Origin: an uncultured Synechococcus sp.
GTDB lineage: Bacteria > Cyanobacteriota > Cyanobacteriia > PCC-6307 > Cyanobiaceae
Reading direction: 5' to 3'
Length of the DNA stretch: 6,306 nucleotides
Assembly: GCA_913040905.1 (NCBI GenBank)
Contig: CAJWIC010000085.1
Coordinates: forward strand, 1-6,306
Part shown: positions 1 through 4,912 of the stretch, in pieces
Numbering within the stretch: position 1 is the stretch's first letter
Layout: every line of letters begins with the position of its first letter
The notes under the pieces: model-generated
Told to the model about the DNA's origin: nothing
Databases searched by the model: none
What the model saw: only the letters and a program-made list of their open reading frames with translations
Translations under genes and position numbers: made by a program

Positions 1-107
1 GCGTACTCCAGATAGGAGCGTGACATCTCGTTGCGAAGATCCGCCTGAATGATTCGATCGTCGGAATCGCCGGGACCGCCGCCTCCTGGCCCCACAGAAT
101 CCGCCAT
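1..107 (-). CDS. gyrA: DNA gyrase subunit A, N-terminal fragment (runs off the left edge)
   Basis: GyrA is the breakage-rejoining subunit of DNA gyrase, which with GyrB introduces negative supercoils in an ATP-dependent reaction. Only the first 35 codons plus two bases are present, read on the minus strand from an ATG at 105-107. After a short Gly/Pro/Asp-rich leader (MADSVGPGGGG, then PGDSDD), residues about 19-35 match the start of the topoisomerase IIA A-subunit domain, with the element ADLRNEMSRSYLEYA. In the family this leads into the MSVIVGRALPD segment, which lies outside the window. The Gly-rich leader is the form I associate with marine picocyanobacterial GyrA. No start codon lies just upstream in frame, so the ATG is the likely start. 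The gene is divergent from the CAAD gene across a 92-bp spacer. ParC is the alternative, but cyanobacteria normally carry a GyrA here. The catalytic tyrosine cannot be checked. Confidence 0.9.
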   Translation of the reverse strand, partial: MADSVGPGGGGPGDSDDRIIQADLRNEMSRSYLEY

Positions 108-199
108 ACAAACGATGCACCACCGCTCTTCAGTTTATCTCCGCGGAGGGATCAGGACTGAAAACCTCCGATAAACTCCGGACCATCGATCTGGATGTG

Positions 200-673
200 A
201 TGGGACCCATCGACGACGCACAGACCAACGTCGAGAACGTCAGTCCCACGCCTGCTCCAACGCCCTCTGTCGCACCTGAGCCAGTGCCTGCGGCTCCCGA
301 GCCCACCCCAGACCCAGCCATTGCCGAAACCGTCACGATCCCAGCTGACGCTGATGCTGCAGGAGGGGAATGGGATCTGTTGAAGGACAAGCTCCAGGAC
401 TGGGTCAACACAGACCAGCTGCGCAACCAGTGGATCCAACTGAAGGGCCCACTGCGACTGCTCGGAGGCTTGATCGCCCTGATCATCGTCCTCCAGATTT
501 ACGGAGGCATCCTTCACATCATCGATGCTCTGCCTCTGGCCTCGGGGTTGTTTGAGCTGGCAGGCGTGATCTGGGTTGCCAATTTCTCGATTCGAAATCT
601 GGTTCGCAGCAGCGACCGCACAAAGGTTTTGGCTGATCTTGCGGCCCGCTGGCAGAAGGTGGTCGGGGGCTGA
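200..673 (+). CDS. CAAD-domain membrane protein (cyanobacterial aminoacyl-tRNA synthetase appended domain, CURT1-like)
   Basis: This is a 157-residue stand-alone CAAD-domain protein. Residues about 10-55 form a Pro/Ala/Glu-rich, probably disordered tail. Residues 56-83 look amphipathic (EWDLLKDKLQDWV). Two hydrophobic segments at about 84-108 and 111-130 form a membrane hairpin, followed by a basic C-terminal helix (RNLVRSSDRTKVLADLAARW). The element PLASGLFELAGVIW fits the family pattern of a Pro-Leu turn and Glu-Leu-hydrophobic-Gly. Family knowledge: CAAD domains anchor some cyanobacterial aminoacyl-tRNA synthetases to thylakoids, and stand-alone members are related to plant CURT1 thylakoid-curvature proteins. 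No synthetase is fused here, so a structural or thylakoid role is inference. ATG at 200 was chosen; a GTG at 197 is directly adjacent in frame. There is no strong Shine-Dalgarno, only GGA at 193-195. guaB3 begins 55 bp downstream. Confidence 0.83.
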   Translation: MGPIDDAQTNVENVSPTPAPTPSVAPEPVPAAPEPTPDPAIAETVTIPADADAAGGEWDLLKDKLQDWVNTDQLRNQWIQLKGPLRLLGGLIALIIVLQIYGGILHIIDALPLASGLFELAGVIWVANFSIRNLVRSSDRTKVLADLAARWQKVVGG

Positions 674-728
674 GCACAGTTCGCCGCAACCCGATTGGTA
701 GCTTGATCAGACTTCATCAAGACGCGCG

Positions 729-1892
729 GTGGACATTCAGCTCGGACGCTCCAAGACCGTTCGCCGGGCCTATGGAATTGATGAAATTGCCCTCGTGCCC
801 GGAGGCAGGACTGTCGATCCTGATGTGACCGACACGCGCTGGTCCCTCGGCGGTATCGAGCGAGAGATCCCGATCATCGCCAGTGCCATGGACGGTGTGG
901 TTGATGTGGAGATGGCTGTGCGGCTCTCCAAACTCGGGGCCCTTGGAGTCCTGAACCTGGAGGGAGTCCAGACCCGTTACGAGGATCCCAACGAAGTTCT
1001 CGATCGGATTGCAGCCGTTGGCAAGGACGAATTCGTCCCCTTGATGCAGGAGATCTACAGCCAGCCGGTGCAGGAAAGCCTGATCCGCAAACGCATCGAG
1101 GACATCAAGGCCCATGGAGGGATCGCCGCAGTCAGTGGAACACCTGTCGCTGCTCTGCGTTTCGGCAAAGCCATCGCCGAGGCGGGCGCCGATCTCTTCT
1201 TCGTGCAAGCCACGGTGGTATCAACCAATCACATCGGCCCCGAGGGACAGGAGACACTTGATCTCGAGGCGCTGTGCCGTGACATGGGCGTCCCCGTGAT
1301 CATCGGCAATTGCGTGACCTACGACGTGGCCCTTCAGCTGATGCGAGCGGGAGCTGCAGGCGTGATGGTCGGAATCGGACCGGGAGCAGCTTGCACCTCT
1401 CGCGGCGTTCTCGGTGTCGGCATTCCTCAGGCCACAGCTGTGTCGGACTGTGCAGCTGCCCGTGCTGACTATGAGAAGGAAACAGGCCGCTACGTACCGA
1501 TCGTCGCCGATGGGGGGATCGTGACCGGAGGCGACATCTGCAAGTGCATTGCCTGCGGAGCTGACGCCGTGATGATCGGCTCGCCGATCGCTCGAGCCGA
1601 AGAAGCGCCAGGTCGCGGTTTCCACTGGGGGATGGCCACGCCAAGTCCGGTGTTGCCACGCGGAACACGCATCAACGTGGGCAACACCGGAAGCATCGAA
1701 CGGATTCTCAGAGGTCCAGCGAAACTCGACGATGGAACCCATAACCTGCTGGGTTGTCTCAAGACCTCCATGGGCACCCTCGGCGCACGCACCATCCGGG
1801 ACATGCAGAACGTGGAAGTTGTCGTGGCCCCTTCACTGCTGACAGAGGGCAAGGTTTACCAAAAAGCTCAGCACCTCGGGATGGGCAAATAA
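729..1892 (+). CDS. guaB3: GuaB3-type IMP dehydrogenase/GMP reductase family enzyme, without CBS domains
   Basis: This 387-residue TIM-barrel protein belongs to the IMPDH/GMPR superfamily of purine nucleotide interconversion, cytoplasmic. Visible landmarks are the substrate-loop element PLM at 104-106, NCVTYDVA at 194-201, the phosphate/catalytic loop GIGPGAACTSR at 215-225 with predicted nucleophile Cys222, and DGGI at 261-264 with a following glycine-rich phosphate site (MIGSPIARAEEAPG, 282-295). The paired CBS domains normally inserted in bacterial GuaB (about 490 aa) are absent, as is an obvious Arg-Tyr dyad of the IMPDH flap. Together these point to the GuaB3 branch known from cyanobacteria and actinobacteria. 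Whether it acts as IMP dehydrogenase or GMP reductase cannot be settled from sequence; I recall reports of GMP-reductase activity for a cyanobacterial GuaB3. The start is a GTG: the only in-frame codons between it and the upstream stop at 699-701 are non-initiators. No Shine-Dalgarno is seen. Two hairpins follow the stop. Confidence 0.9.
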   Translation: MDIQLGRSKTVRRAYGIDEIALVPGGRTVDPDVTDTRWSLGGIEREIPIIASAMDGVVDVEMAVRLSKLGALGVLNLEGVQTRYEDPNEVLDRIAAVGKDEFVPLMQEIYSQPVQESLIRKRIEDIKAHGGIAAVSGTPVAALRFGKAIAEAGADLFFVQATVVSTNHIGPEGQETLDLEALCRDMGVPVIIGNCVTYDVALQLMRAGAAGVMVGIGPGAACTSRGVLGVGIPQATAVSDCAAARADYEKETGRYVPIVADGGIVTGGDICKCIACGADAVMIGSPIARAEEAPGRGFHWGMATPSPVLPRGTRINVGNTGSIERILRGPAKLDDGTHNLLGCLKTSMGTLGARTIRDMQNVEVVVAPSLLTEGKVYQKAQHLGMGK

Positions 1893-1903
1893 GTGAGGGC
1901 TAA

Positions 1904-1942
1904 TGTGAGGAGTGTGCGGGCCATGCCCACACACTCCTCACA
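1904..1942 (+). terminator. Long near-perfect stem-loop 12 nt after the guaB3 stop codon
   Basis: A 13-bp perfect inverted repeat (arm TGTGAGGAGTGTG at 1904-1916, complement at 1930-1942) encloses a C/A mismatch and a further 4-bp stem (GGGC 1918-1921, GCCC 1925-1928) around a CAT loop. The result is a 17-bp stem with one mismatch and a three-base loop. It is followed by C-rich sequence, not a T tract, so it is not a textbook intrinsic terminator by itself. It could protect the guaB3 mRNA 3' end or act with the next hairpin. The structure is read directly; the role is inferred. Confidence 0.7.
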
Positions 1943-1949
1943 CCCCCCG

Positions 1950-1970
1950 GCCCGACGCGCTCGGGCTTTC
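1950..1970 (+). terminator. Probable intrinsic terminator of the guaB3 unit
   Basis: A 6-bp GC-rich stem (GCCCGA at 1950-1955, TCGGGC at 1961-1966, loop CGCGC) is followed at once by TTTCACTCTTCCT. A G-U pair at 1949/1967 could extend the stem. The shape fits a modest Rho-independent terminator between guaB3 and the trxA promoter, although the T-rich tail is interrupted by C and A. Confidence 0.65.
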
Positions 1971-2000
1971 ACTCTTCCTGCGAGAACCATCACAGTTCCC

Positions 2001-2014
2001 ATCACTGCAGTGAT
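2001..2014. promoter_or_regulatory. 14-bp perfect palindrome upstream of the trxA promoter (candidate operator)
   Basis: ATCACTGCAGTGAT is its own reverse complement, with 7-bp arms and no spacer. It lies 8 bp upstream of the TTGACA box, roughly position -50 relative to the predicted trxA transcription start, where an activator could bind. It does not match the GTA-N8-TAC pattern of NtcA. A perfect 14-mer palindrome is expected about 0.4 times by chance in a window of this size, so the placement, not the symmetry alone, is what makes it a candidate. The regulator is unknown. Confidence 0.35.
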
Positions 2015-2022
2015 CTGGGCTG

Positions 2023-2052
2023 TTGACACGGTTCAAAGTTGCTAAATTTCAT
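2023..2052 (+). promoter_or_regulatory. Probable sigma-70-type promoter of trxA-hisH-rsmD
   Basis: A full-consensus -35 hexamer TTGACA lies at 2023-2028. The best-spaced -10 is TTTCAT at 2047-2052 (18-bp spacer, 4 of 6 consensus). An alternative is TGCTAAATT at 2040-2048, an extended -10 form whose spacing to TTGACA is short (14 bp). Either way transcription would start near 2054-2060, leaving a 5' leader of only about 10-17 nt before the trxA ATG, with no Shine-Dalgarno. It sits just downstream of the guaB3 terminators, which supports a new transcription unit here. Confidence 0.5.
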
Positions 2053-2070
2053 TCACATCATTTCGACCAT

Positions 2071-2394
2071 ATGTCCAGCGCCGCTGCGGTCACTGACGCC
2101 TCTTTCGAGCAGGACGTCCTGCAGAGCGACATCCCGGTATTGGTCGACTTCTGGGCACCTTGGTGTGGCCCTTGCCGCATGGTGGCTCCCATCGTTGAAG
2201 AGATTGCCAAGGAATTCGACGGTCAAATCAAGGTCTTCAAGTTGAATACTGACGAAAATCCCAATGTCGCTAGCCAATACGGCATTCGCAGCATCCCGAC
2301 TCTGATGGTCTTCAAAGGTGGGCAGAAGGTCGACACCGTTGTGGGAGCTGTTCCCAAGGCCACCCTCTCAGGCACGATTTCGAAATATCTCTGA
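2071..2394 (+). CDS. trxA: Thioredoxin
   Basis: This is a small cytoplasmic dithiol-disulfide oxidoreductase of 107 residues, the usual thioredoxin length. The active site WCGPC is at residues 31-35, preceded by the buried-Asp strand VDFWAP (25-30). The cis-proline loop is SIPT with Pro76, and the C-terminal half carries the conserved [16 protein letters not shown] (81-96). These features fit an m-type thioredoxin, reduced in cyanobacteria by ferredoxin- or NADPH-dependent thioredoxin reductase. ATG at 2071 was preferred over an in-frame TTG at 2023 because that TTG is the first codon of the TTGACA promoter box, the extra 16 residues look unlike thioredoxin, and the ATG gives the normal family length. 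No ribosome-binding site is visible before the ATG. hisH begins 29 bp after the stop, suggesting cotranscription. Confidence 0.96.
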   Translation: MSSAAAVTDASFEQDVLQSDIPVLVDFWAPWCGPCRMVAPIVEEIAKEFDGQIKVFKLNTDENPNVASQYGIRSIPTLMVFKGGQKVDTVVGAVPKATLSGTISKYL

Positions 2395-2411
2395 GCCCGG
2401 ATTTACAAGCT

Positions 2412-2416
2412 GGAGG
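2412..2416 (+). promoter_or_regulatory. Shine-Dalgarno sequence deciding the TTG start of hisH
   Basis: GGAGG lies 7 nt before the TTG at 2424. An in-frame stop (TGA, 2421-2423) directly precedes the TTG, so no start further upstream is possible. It is the clearest ribosome-binding site in the window. Confidence 0.8.
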
Positions 2417-2423
2417 CATCTGA

Positions 2424-3065
2424 TTGGGACTGAATCTCGGTCTGATCGATTACGGGATGGGCAATCTCCACTCCGTGGAGAAAGCGTTTAATCGTCTGGG
2501 TTACCAGCCTGTTCGCGTCGGCTGTTCTGACGATCTCGACCATTGCGATGCCCTTGTTCTGCCAGGGGTTGGTTCGTTCGACCCAGCCATGGAAAATCTC
2601 CACTCGACCGGGTTGGTTCCCGATCTCAAGCGCTGGAATGAGGCCGATCGTCCAATGCTTGGCATTTGCCTGGGCCTTCAATTGTTGTTCGAGTCGAGTC
2701 GCGAAGGCCGTCTTCAGGGACTTGGGTTCATCCAAGGCCAGGTGGAACGTTTGCCCGTTGAACAAGGCGCCAGGATCCCTCACATGGGATGGGCTCCCCT
2801 GGAGCTGAAACGTGCCAACCCCATGCTCGGTCCGTCGGACCCTCTGGCTTGGGTCTATTTCGTTCACAGCTACGCAGCTGTTCCGAAGCAGCCCGAAACG
2901 CTGGTTGCCTCGGCTCCATACGGGAGCTCCTCCGTCACCGCGATGGTGTGGCAACGCCGTTTAGGGGCCTGCCAATTCCATCCGGAAAAATCCTCAGACA
3001 GCGGAAGCGCCATGATTGAACGCTGGCTGGCTTGGCTTCAACAAGGCGCCCCGATCTGCCCATGA
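2424..3065 (+). CDS. hisH: Imidazole glycerol phosphate synthase, glutamine amidotransferase subunit HisH
   Basis: HisH hydrolyses glutamine and passes ammonia to HisF, which makes imidazole glycerol phosphate and AICAR in histidine biosynthesis. The 213-residue length is typical. Landmarks are the N-terminal strand and turn LIDYGMGNLHSV (7-18), the oxyanion-loop element PGVGSF (47-52), the nucleophile elbow GICLGLQLL with Cys82 (80-88), the strand YFVHSY (145-150) and the catalytic pair His186/Glu188 in QFHPEKS. The class I amidotransferase triad is therefore complete. The start is TTG, supported by GGAGG 7 nt upstream. The stop TGA overlaps the rsmD ATG (ATGA at 3062-3065), suggesting translational coupling. 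hisF and other his genes are not in the window, as expected for scattered cyanobacterial his genes. Confidence 0.96.
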   Translation: MGLNLGLIDYGMGNLHSVEKAFNRLGYQPVRVGCSDDLDHCDALVLPGVGSFDPAMENLHSTGLVPDLKRWNEADRPMLGICLGLQLLFESSREGRLQGLGFIQGQVERLPVEQGARIPHMGWAPLELKRANPMLGPSDPLAWVYFVHSYAAVPKQPETLVASAPYGSSSVTAMVWQRRLGACQFHPEKSSDSGSAMIERWLAWLQQGAPICP

Positions 3066-3682
3066 ATGGATCAGGGCAATTGCGCCTGATCAGTGGGCGA
3101 CGCTTGCTGAGCCCAAGGGGAAACGGAACGCGACCGACCACAGCCCGTGTCCGGGAGGCAGTGATGAACATTGTCCGTCCACGCCTGATGGATTGCCGCT
3201 GGCTTGACCTGTGCAGCGGCAGTGGCGTGATGGCCTGTGAAGCCATTGAACGGGGAGCTCGCGCGGTGACCGCGGTCGAGAAAGATCCACGCTGCGCCAG
3301 CATCTGCAAACGCAATCTGGAGGATGTCGCCAAAGCACATTCGGGTCGAACCGAGGTGACAGTGATCAAACGAGATTTACTGCTTTGGTTGAAACAGGAT
3401 TGTGGCGGGATCGGATATGACCTGATCTATTTCGATCCCCCCTACGACGGAGGGTTGTACCAACAGACCCTCTCGCTGCTCGGTGAACAGTGTTGGCTGC
3501 AGCCCGATGGCTTGTTGATCTGTGAACATCGATCCGACCAACCTCCAGATCCCGGGGAGAACTGGATCGAGGTGGATCGACGTCGCTACGGGAACAGCTC
3601 GCTTGTGATGATCAGCCGCCGAGAGCGCTGCCACCGCGACGGTACTGATTCCAGGCAGCCACAAACAAGCCCAGAAGCGTGA
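3062..3682 (+). CDS. rsmD: 16S rRNA (guanine(966)-N2)-methyltransferase RsmD family
   Basis: RsmD methylates G966 (E. coli numbering) of 16S rRNA with S-adenosylmethionine during 30S assembly. The protein is 206 residues against about 198 in E. coli. It shows the family signature [15 protein letters not shown] (22-36), SAM-binding motif [15 protein letters not shown] (48-61), the acidic residue of motif II in AVEKDP (71-76), and the N-methyltransferase catalytic motif DPPY (125-128). The family-like C-terminal strand [10 protein letters not shown] (175-184) is followed by a polar tail of about 22 residues. ATG at 3062 overlaps the hisH stop and was preferred over an in-frame TTG at 3032 inside hisH. 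Residues from about 184 onward are encoded antisense to petG, so the tail is probably a readthrough extension and not a functional part. Confidence 0.92.
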   Translation: MNGSGQLRLISGRRLLSPRGNGTRPTTARVREAVMNIVRPRLMDCRWLDLCSGSGVMACEAIERGARAVTAVEKDPRCASICKRNLEDVAKAHSGRTEVTVIKRDLLLWLKQDCGGIGYDLIYFDPPYDGGLYQQTLSLLGEQCWLQPDGLLICEHRSDQPPDPGENWIEVDRRRYGNSSLVMISRRERCHRDGTDSRQPQTSPEA

Positions 3683-3728
3683 CAGGGATCAGACCCAGAA
3701 CAATGCCGCAGAGCAGAGGTTCGATCAT
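3612..3728 (-). CDS. petG: Cytochrome b6f complex subunit V (PetG)
   Basis: This is a 38-residue single-span membrane protein on the minus strand, required for assembly or stability of the thylakoid cytochrome b6f complex. The translation opens [20 protein letters not shown] and ends [12 protein letters not shown] followed by GSALGG. The hydrophobic span is about residues 4-25, followed by the characteristic WNQYRRG. Length and sequence match the 37-38-residue PetG family closely. The start ATG is at 3726-3728 and the stop at 3612-3614. It overlaps the last 71 bp of rsmD in antisense and is divergent from the cytochrome c gene across 58 bp. No Shine-Dalgarno is seen upstream. At this length it is easy to miss with ordinary ORF cut-offs. 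Confidence 0.95.
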   Translation of the reverse strand: MIEPLLCGIVLGLIPVTLLGLFVAAWNQYRRGGSALGG

Positions 3729-3797
3729 GAGAGGTCGCACCAAGAAGCAGGATTAAGCACAATTCTTCCATGAGCAAACCTCTGTCGTGATCGAGCC
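3718..3797. repeat. Imperfect inverted repeat framing the petG/cytM divergent starts
   Basis: Read outward from each gene, the petG start context (reverse complement of 3718-3735, ACCTCTCATGATCGAACC) and the cytM start context (3778-3797, ACCTCTGTCGTGATCGAGCC) align with two mismatches and one 2-nt gap. Both include the start codon and the first MIEP codons. The arms are separated by 42 bp. Chance, inverted duplication or a regulatory role at initiation are all possible. Confidence 0.4.
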
Positions 3798-4176
3798 GAC
3801 ATCAACTGCAGCGGAACAACAGGAGTCCGGCAGAGGATTGATCACGGCACTCGTGGTGCTCGCTGCATCGGCTTGCGCTGTTCTCCTGGTCTGGATGATC
3901 AACGGTGCACAACAGGATCCCTACGTCAGAGCCAGCCTTGAACTGCAAGGGGATCCCGACCATGGGGGGCAGTTGTTCCGGATCAACTGTGCCGGTTGCC
4001 ACGGGCTGGCAGGGCAAGGGCTGCTGGCACCCAAACTGGCCGGCATCAGCGATCGGATGCGCGATCCAGCCTTGATTCATCAGATCGTGAGTGGTGACAC
4101 CCCGCCCATGCCGAGTTTCCAGATGGAGCCGGCATCAATGGCTGACCTGCTCAGTCATCTGCGCAGCCTGAGTTGA
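3787..4176 (+). CDS. cytM: Membrane-anchored c-type cytochrome, cytochrome cM-like
   Basis: This is a 129-residue cytochrome c with an N-terminal hydrophobic segment at about 18-38 (an uncleaved anchor or signal), a short linker, and a small class I haem domain. The haem attachment site CAGCH is at 68-72 (His72 proximal ligand), and Met108 in TPPMPSF is the likely distal ligand. DPYVRASLELQGDP (44-57) and the C-terminal MADLLSHLRSL are features I associate with cyanobacterial CytM. CytM is a conserved low-abundance thylakoid or plasma-membrane cytochrome linked in Synechocystis to respiration and to control of photosynthesis. The start is GTG: an in-frame TAA at 3754-3756 closes the frame upstream and no other usual start lies between. 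A six-codon ATG reading frame (3770-3790) ends across this GTG. The stop overlaps the next gene. Another small soluble-type cytochrome is the alternative. Confidence 0.8.
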   Translation: MIEPTSTAAEQQESGRGLITALVVLAASACAVLLVWMINGAQQDPYVRASLELQGDPDHGGQLFRINCAGCHGLAGQGLLAPKLAGISDRMRDPALIHQIVSGDTPPMPSFQMEPASMADLLSHLRSLS

Positions 4177-4883
4177 CCATCTCGGTTGTCCTGGTTGAGC
4201 CGGCCGGCCCACTGAACATCGGAAGTGTGGCCAGGCTTTGCGCCAATTTCGGTGTTGATTCACTGCGTCTGGTCAATCCCCGTTGCGAGGTTCTCTGTGA
4301 TGAGGCGTTGCGGATGGCCGTCCATGCAGCCCCTGTCCTGCGGCAGGCAACCATTCATCCCGATCTCCAGTCCGCCATCAGTGATTGCAAGCGGGTGATT
4401 GCCACCTGTGGCCGTCTGGATCATGGACTCATACCGCTGCAGCCCCCCGATGCAGCGATCCAGTGGTTGCTGGCCGGAAATCCCCCCTACGCGATGGTTT
4501 TTGGCCGAGAAGACCGCGGCCTCACCAACGATGAACTAAGGCTGTGCCAGCGGGTTCTGACACTGCACAGCCAGGCGGCCTATCCCTCACTGAATCTTTC
4601 CCATGCGGTGGCTGTGGTGCTGCACGACCTGGCACGTCATCAACTGAAGGAGCATGCCCTCACGGAGAAGGATCCGGCGCCGGCACCGCAGCTGACCGGG
4701 TTGCTGGACGATGCCGCTGATCTGTTGCAGGAGGCTGGATTTCTGCTGCCCCACACCCGGGCAGCCCGCATGGGCAAAGTGCGAGATCTGCTGCAACGCG
4801 CCGCCTGCAGAACCGAGGAGGTCGCGTTGTTCCGAGGCATGGTGCGCCAAGTTCGCTGGGCCATCCGCGCCGACCGCCCCTAA
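4173..4883 (+). CDS. trmJ: TrmJ-type tRNA/rRNA 2'-O-methyltransferase (SpoU/TrmH superfamily)
   Basis: This 236-residue SPOUT (trefoil-knot) RNA 2'-O-ribose methyltransferase shows all three superfamily motifs in order: motif 1 NIGSVAR at 15-21 (catalytic Arg21), motif 2 VFGREDRGLTNDEL at 109-122, and motif 3 YPSLNLSHAVAVVLH at 137-151. The opening ISVVLVEP and the LRLVNP strand (31-36) match the TrmJ/group 1 subfamily, whose E. coli member (about 246 aa) methylates position 32 of several tRNAs using S-adenosylmethionine. A variable linker (about 160-175) leads to a helical C-terminal region (176-233). The TTG start overlaps the cytM stop (TTGA, 4173-4176), implying translational coupling. 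The substrate in this organism is inferred from the family. The hydrolase gene follows after 29 bp. Confidence 0.87.
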   Translation: MTISVVLVEPAGPLNIGSVARLCANFGVDSLRLVNPRCEVLCDEALRMAVHAAPVLRQATIHPDLQSAISDCKRVIATCGRLDHGLIPLQPPDAAIQWLLAGNPPYAMVFGREDRGLTNDELRLCQRVLTLHSQAAYPSLNLSHAVAVVLHDLARHQLKEHALTEKDPAPAPQLTGLLDDAADLLQEAGFLLPHTRAARMGKVRDLLQRAACRTEEVALFRGMVRQVRWAIRADRP

Positions 4884-4912
4884 CCTCACGCGAGAAACAG
4901 ATCACGACGCGC

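Noticed and set aside
717..1208. 163-codon open frame on the minus strand across guaB3
   Set aside because: It is fully antisense to a clear guaB3, its translation resembles no family I know, and GC-rich coding DNA commonly yields such shadows.
2023..2070. N-terminal extension of thioredoxin from a TTG at 2023
   Set aside because: The TTG is part of the TTGACA promoter box, the 16 extra residues look unlike thioredoxin, and ATG at 2071 gives the normal 107-residue protein.
3032..3061. Earlier TTG start of rsmD inside hisH
   Set aside because: The extension lies in hisH coding sequence and adds no RsmD-like residues; the ATG overlapping the hisH stop is the usual arrangement.
3729..3786. Promoters for petG and cytM in their divergent spacer
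   Set aside because: Weak -10-like hexamers exist (CACAAT at 3758-3763 on plus, CTTAAT from 3752-3757 on minus) but neither has a -35 at proper spacing, so they are not listed as features.
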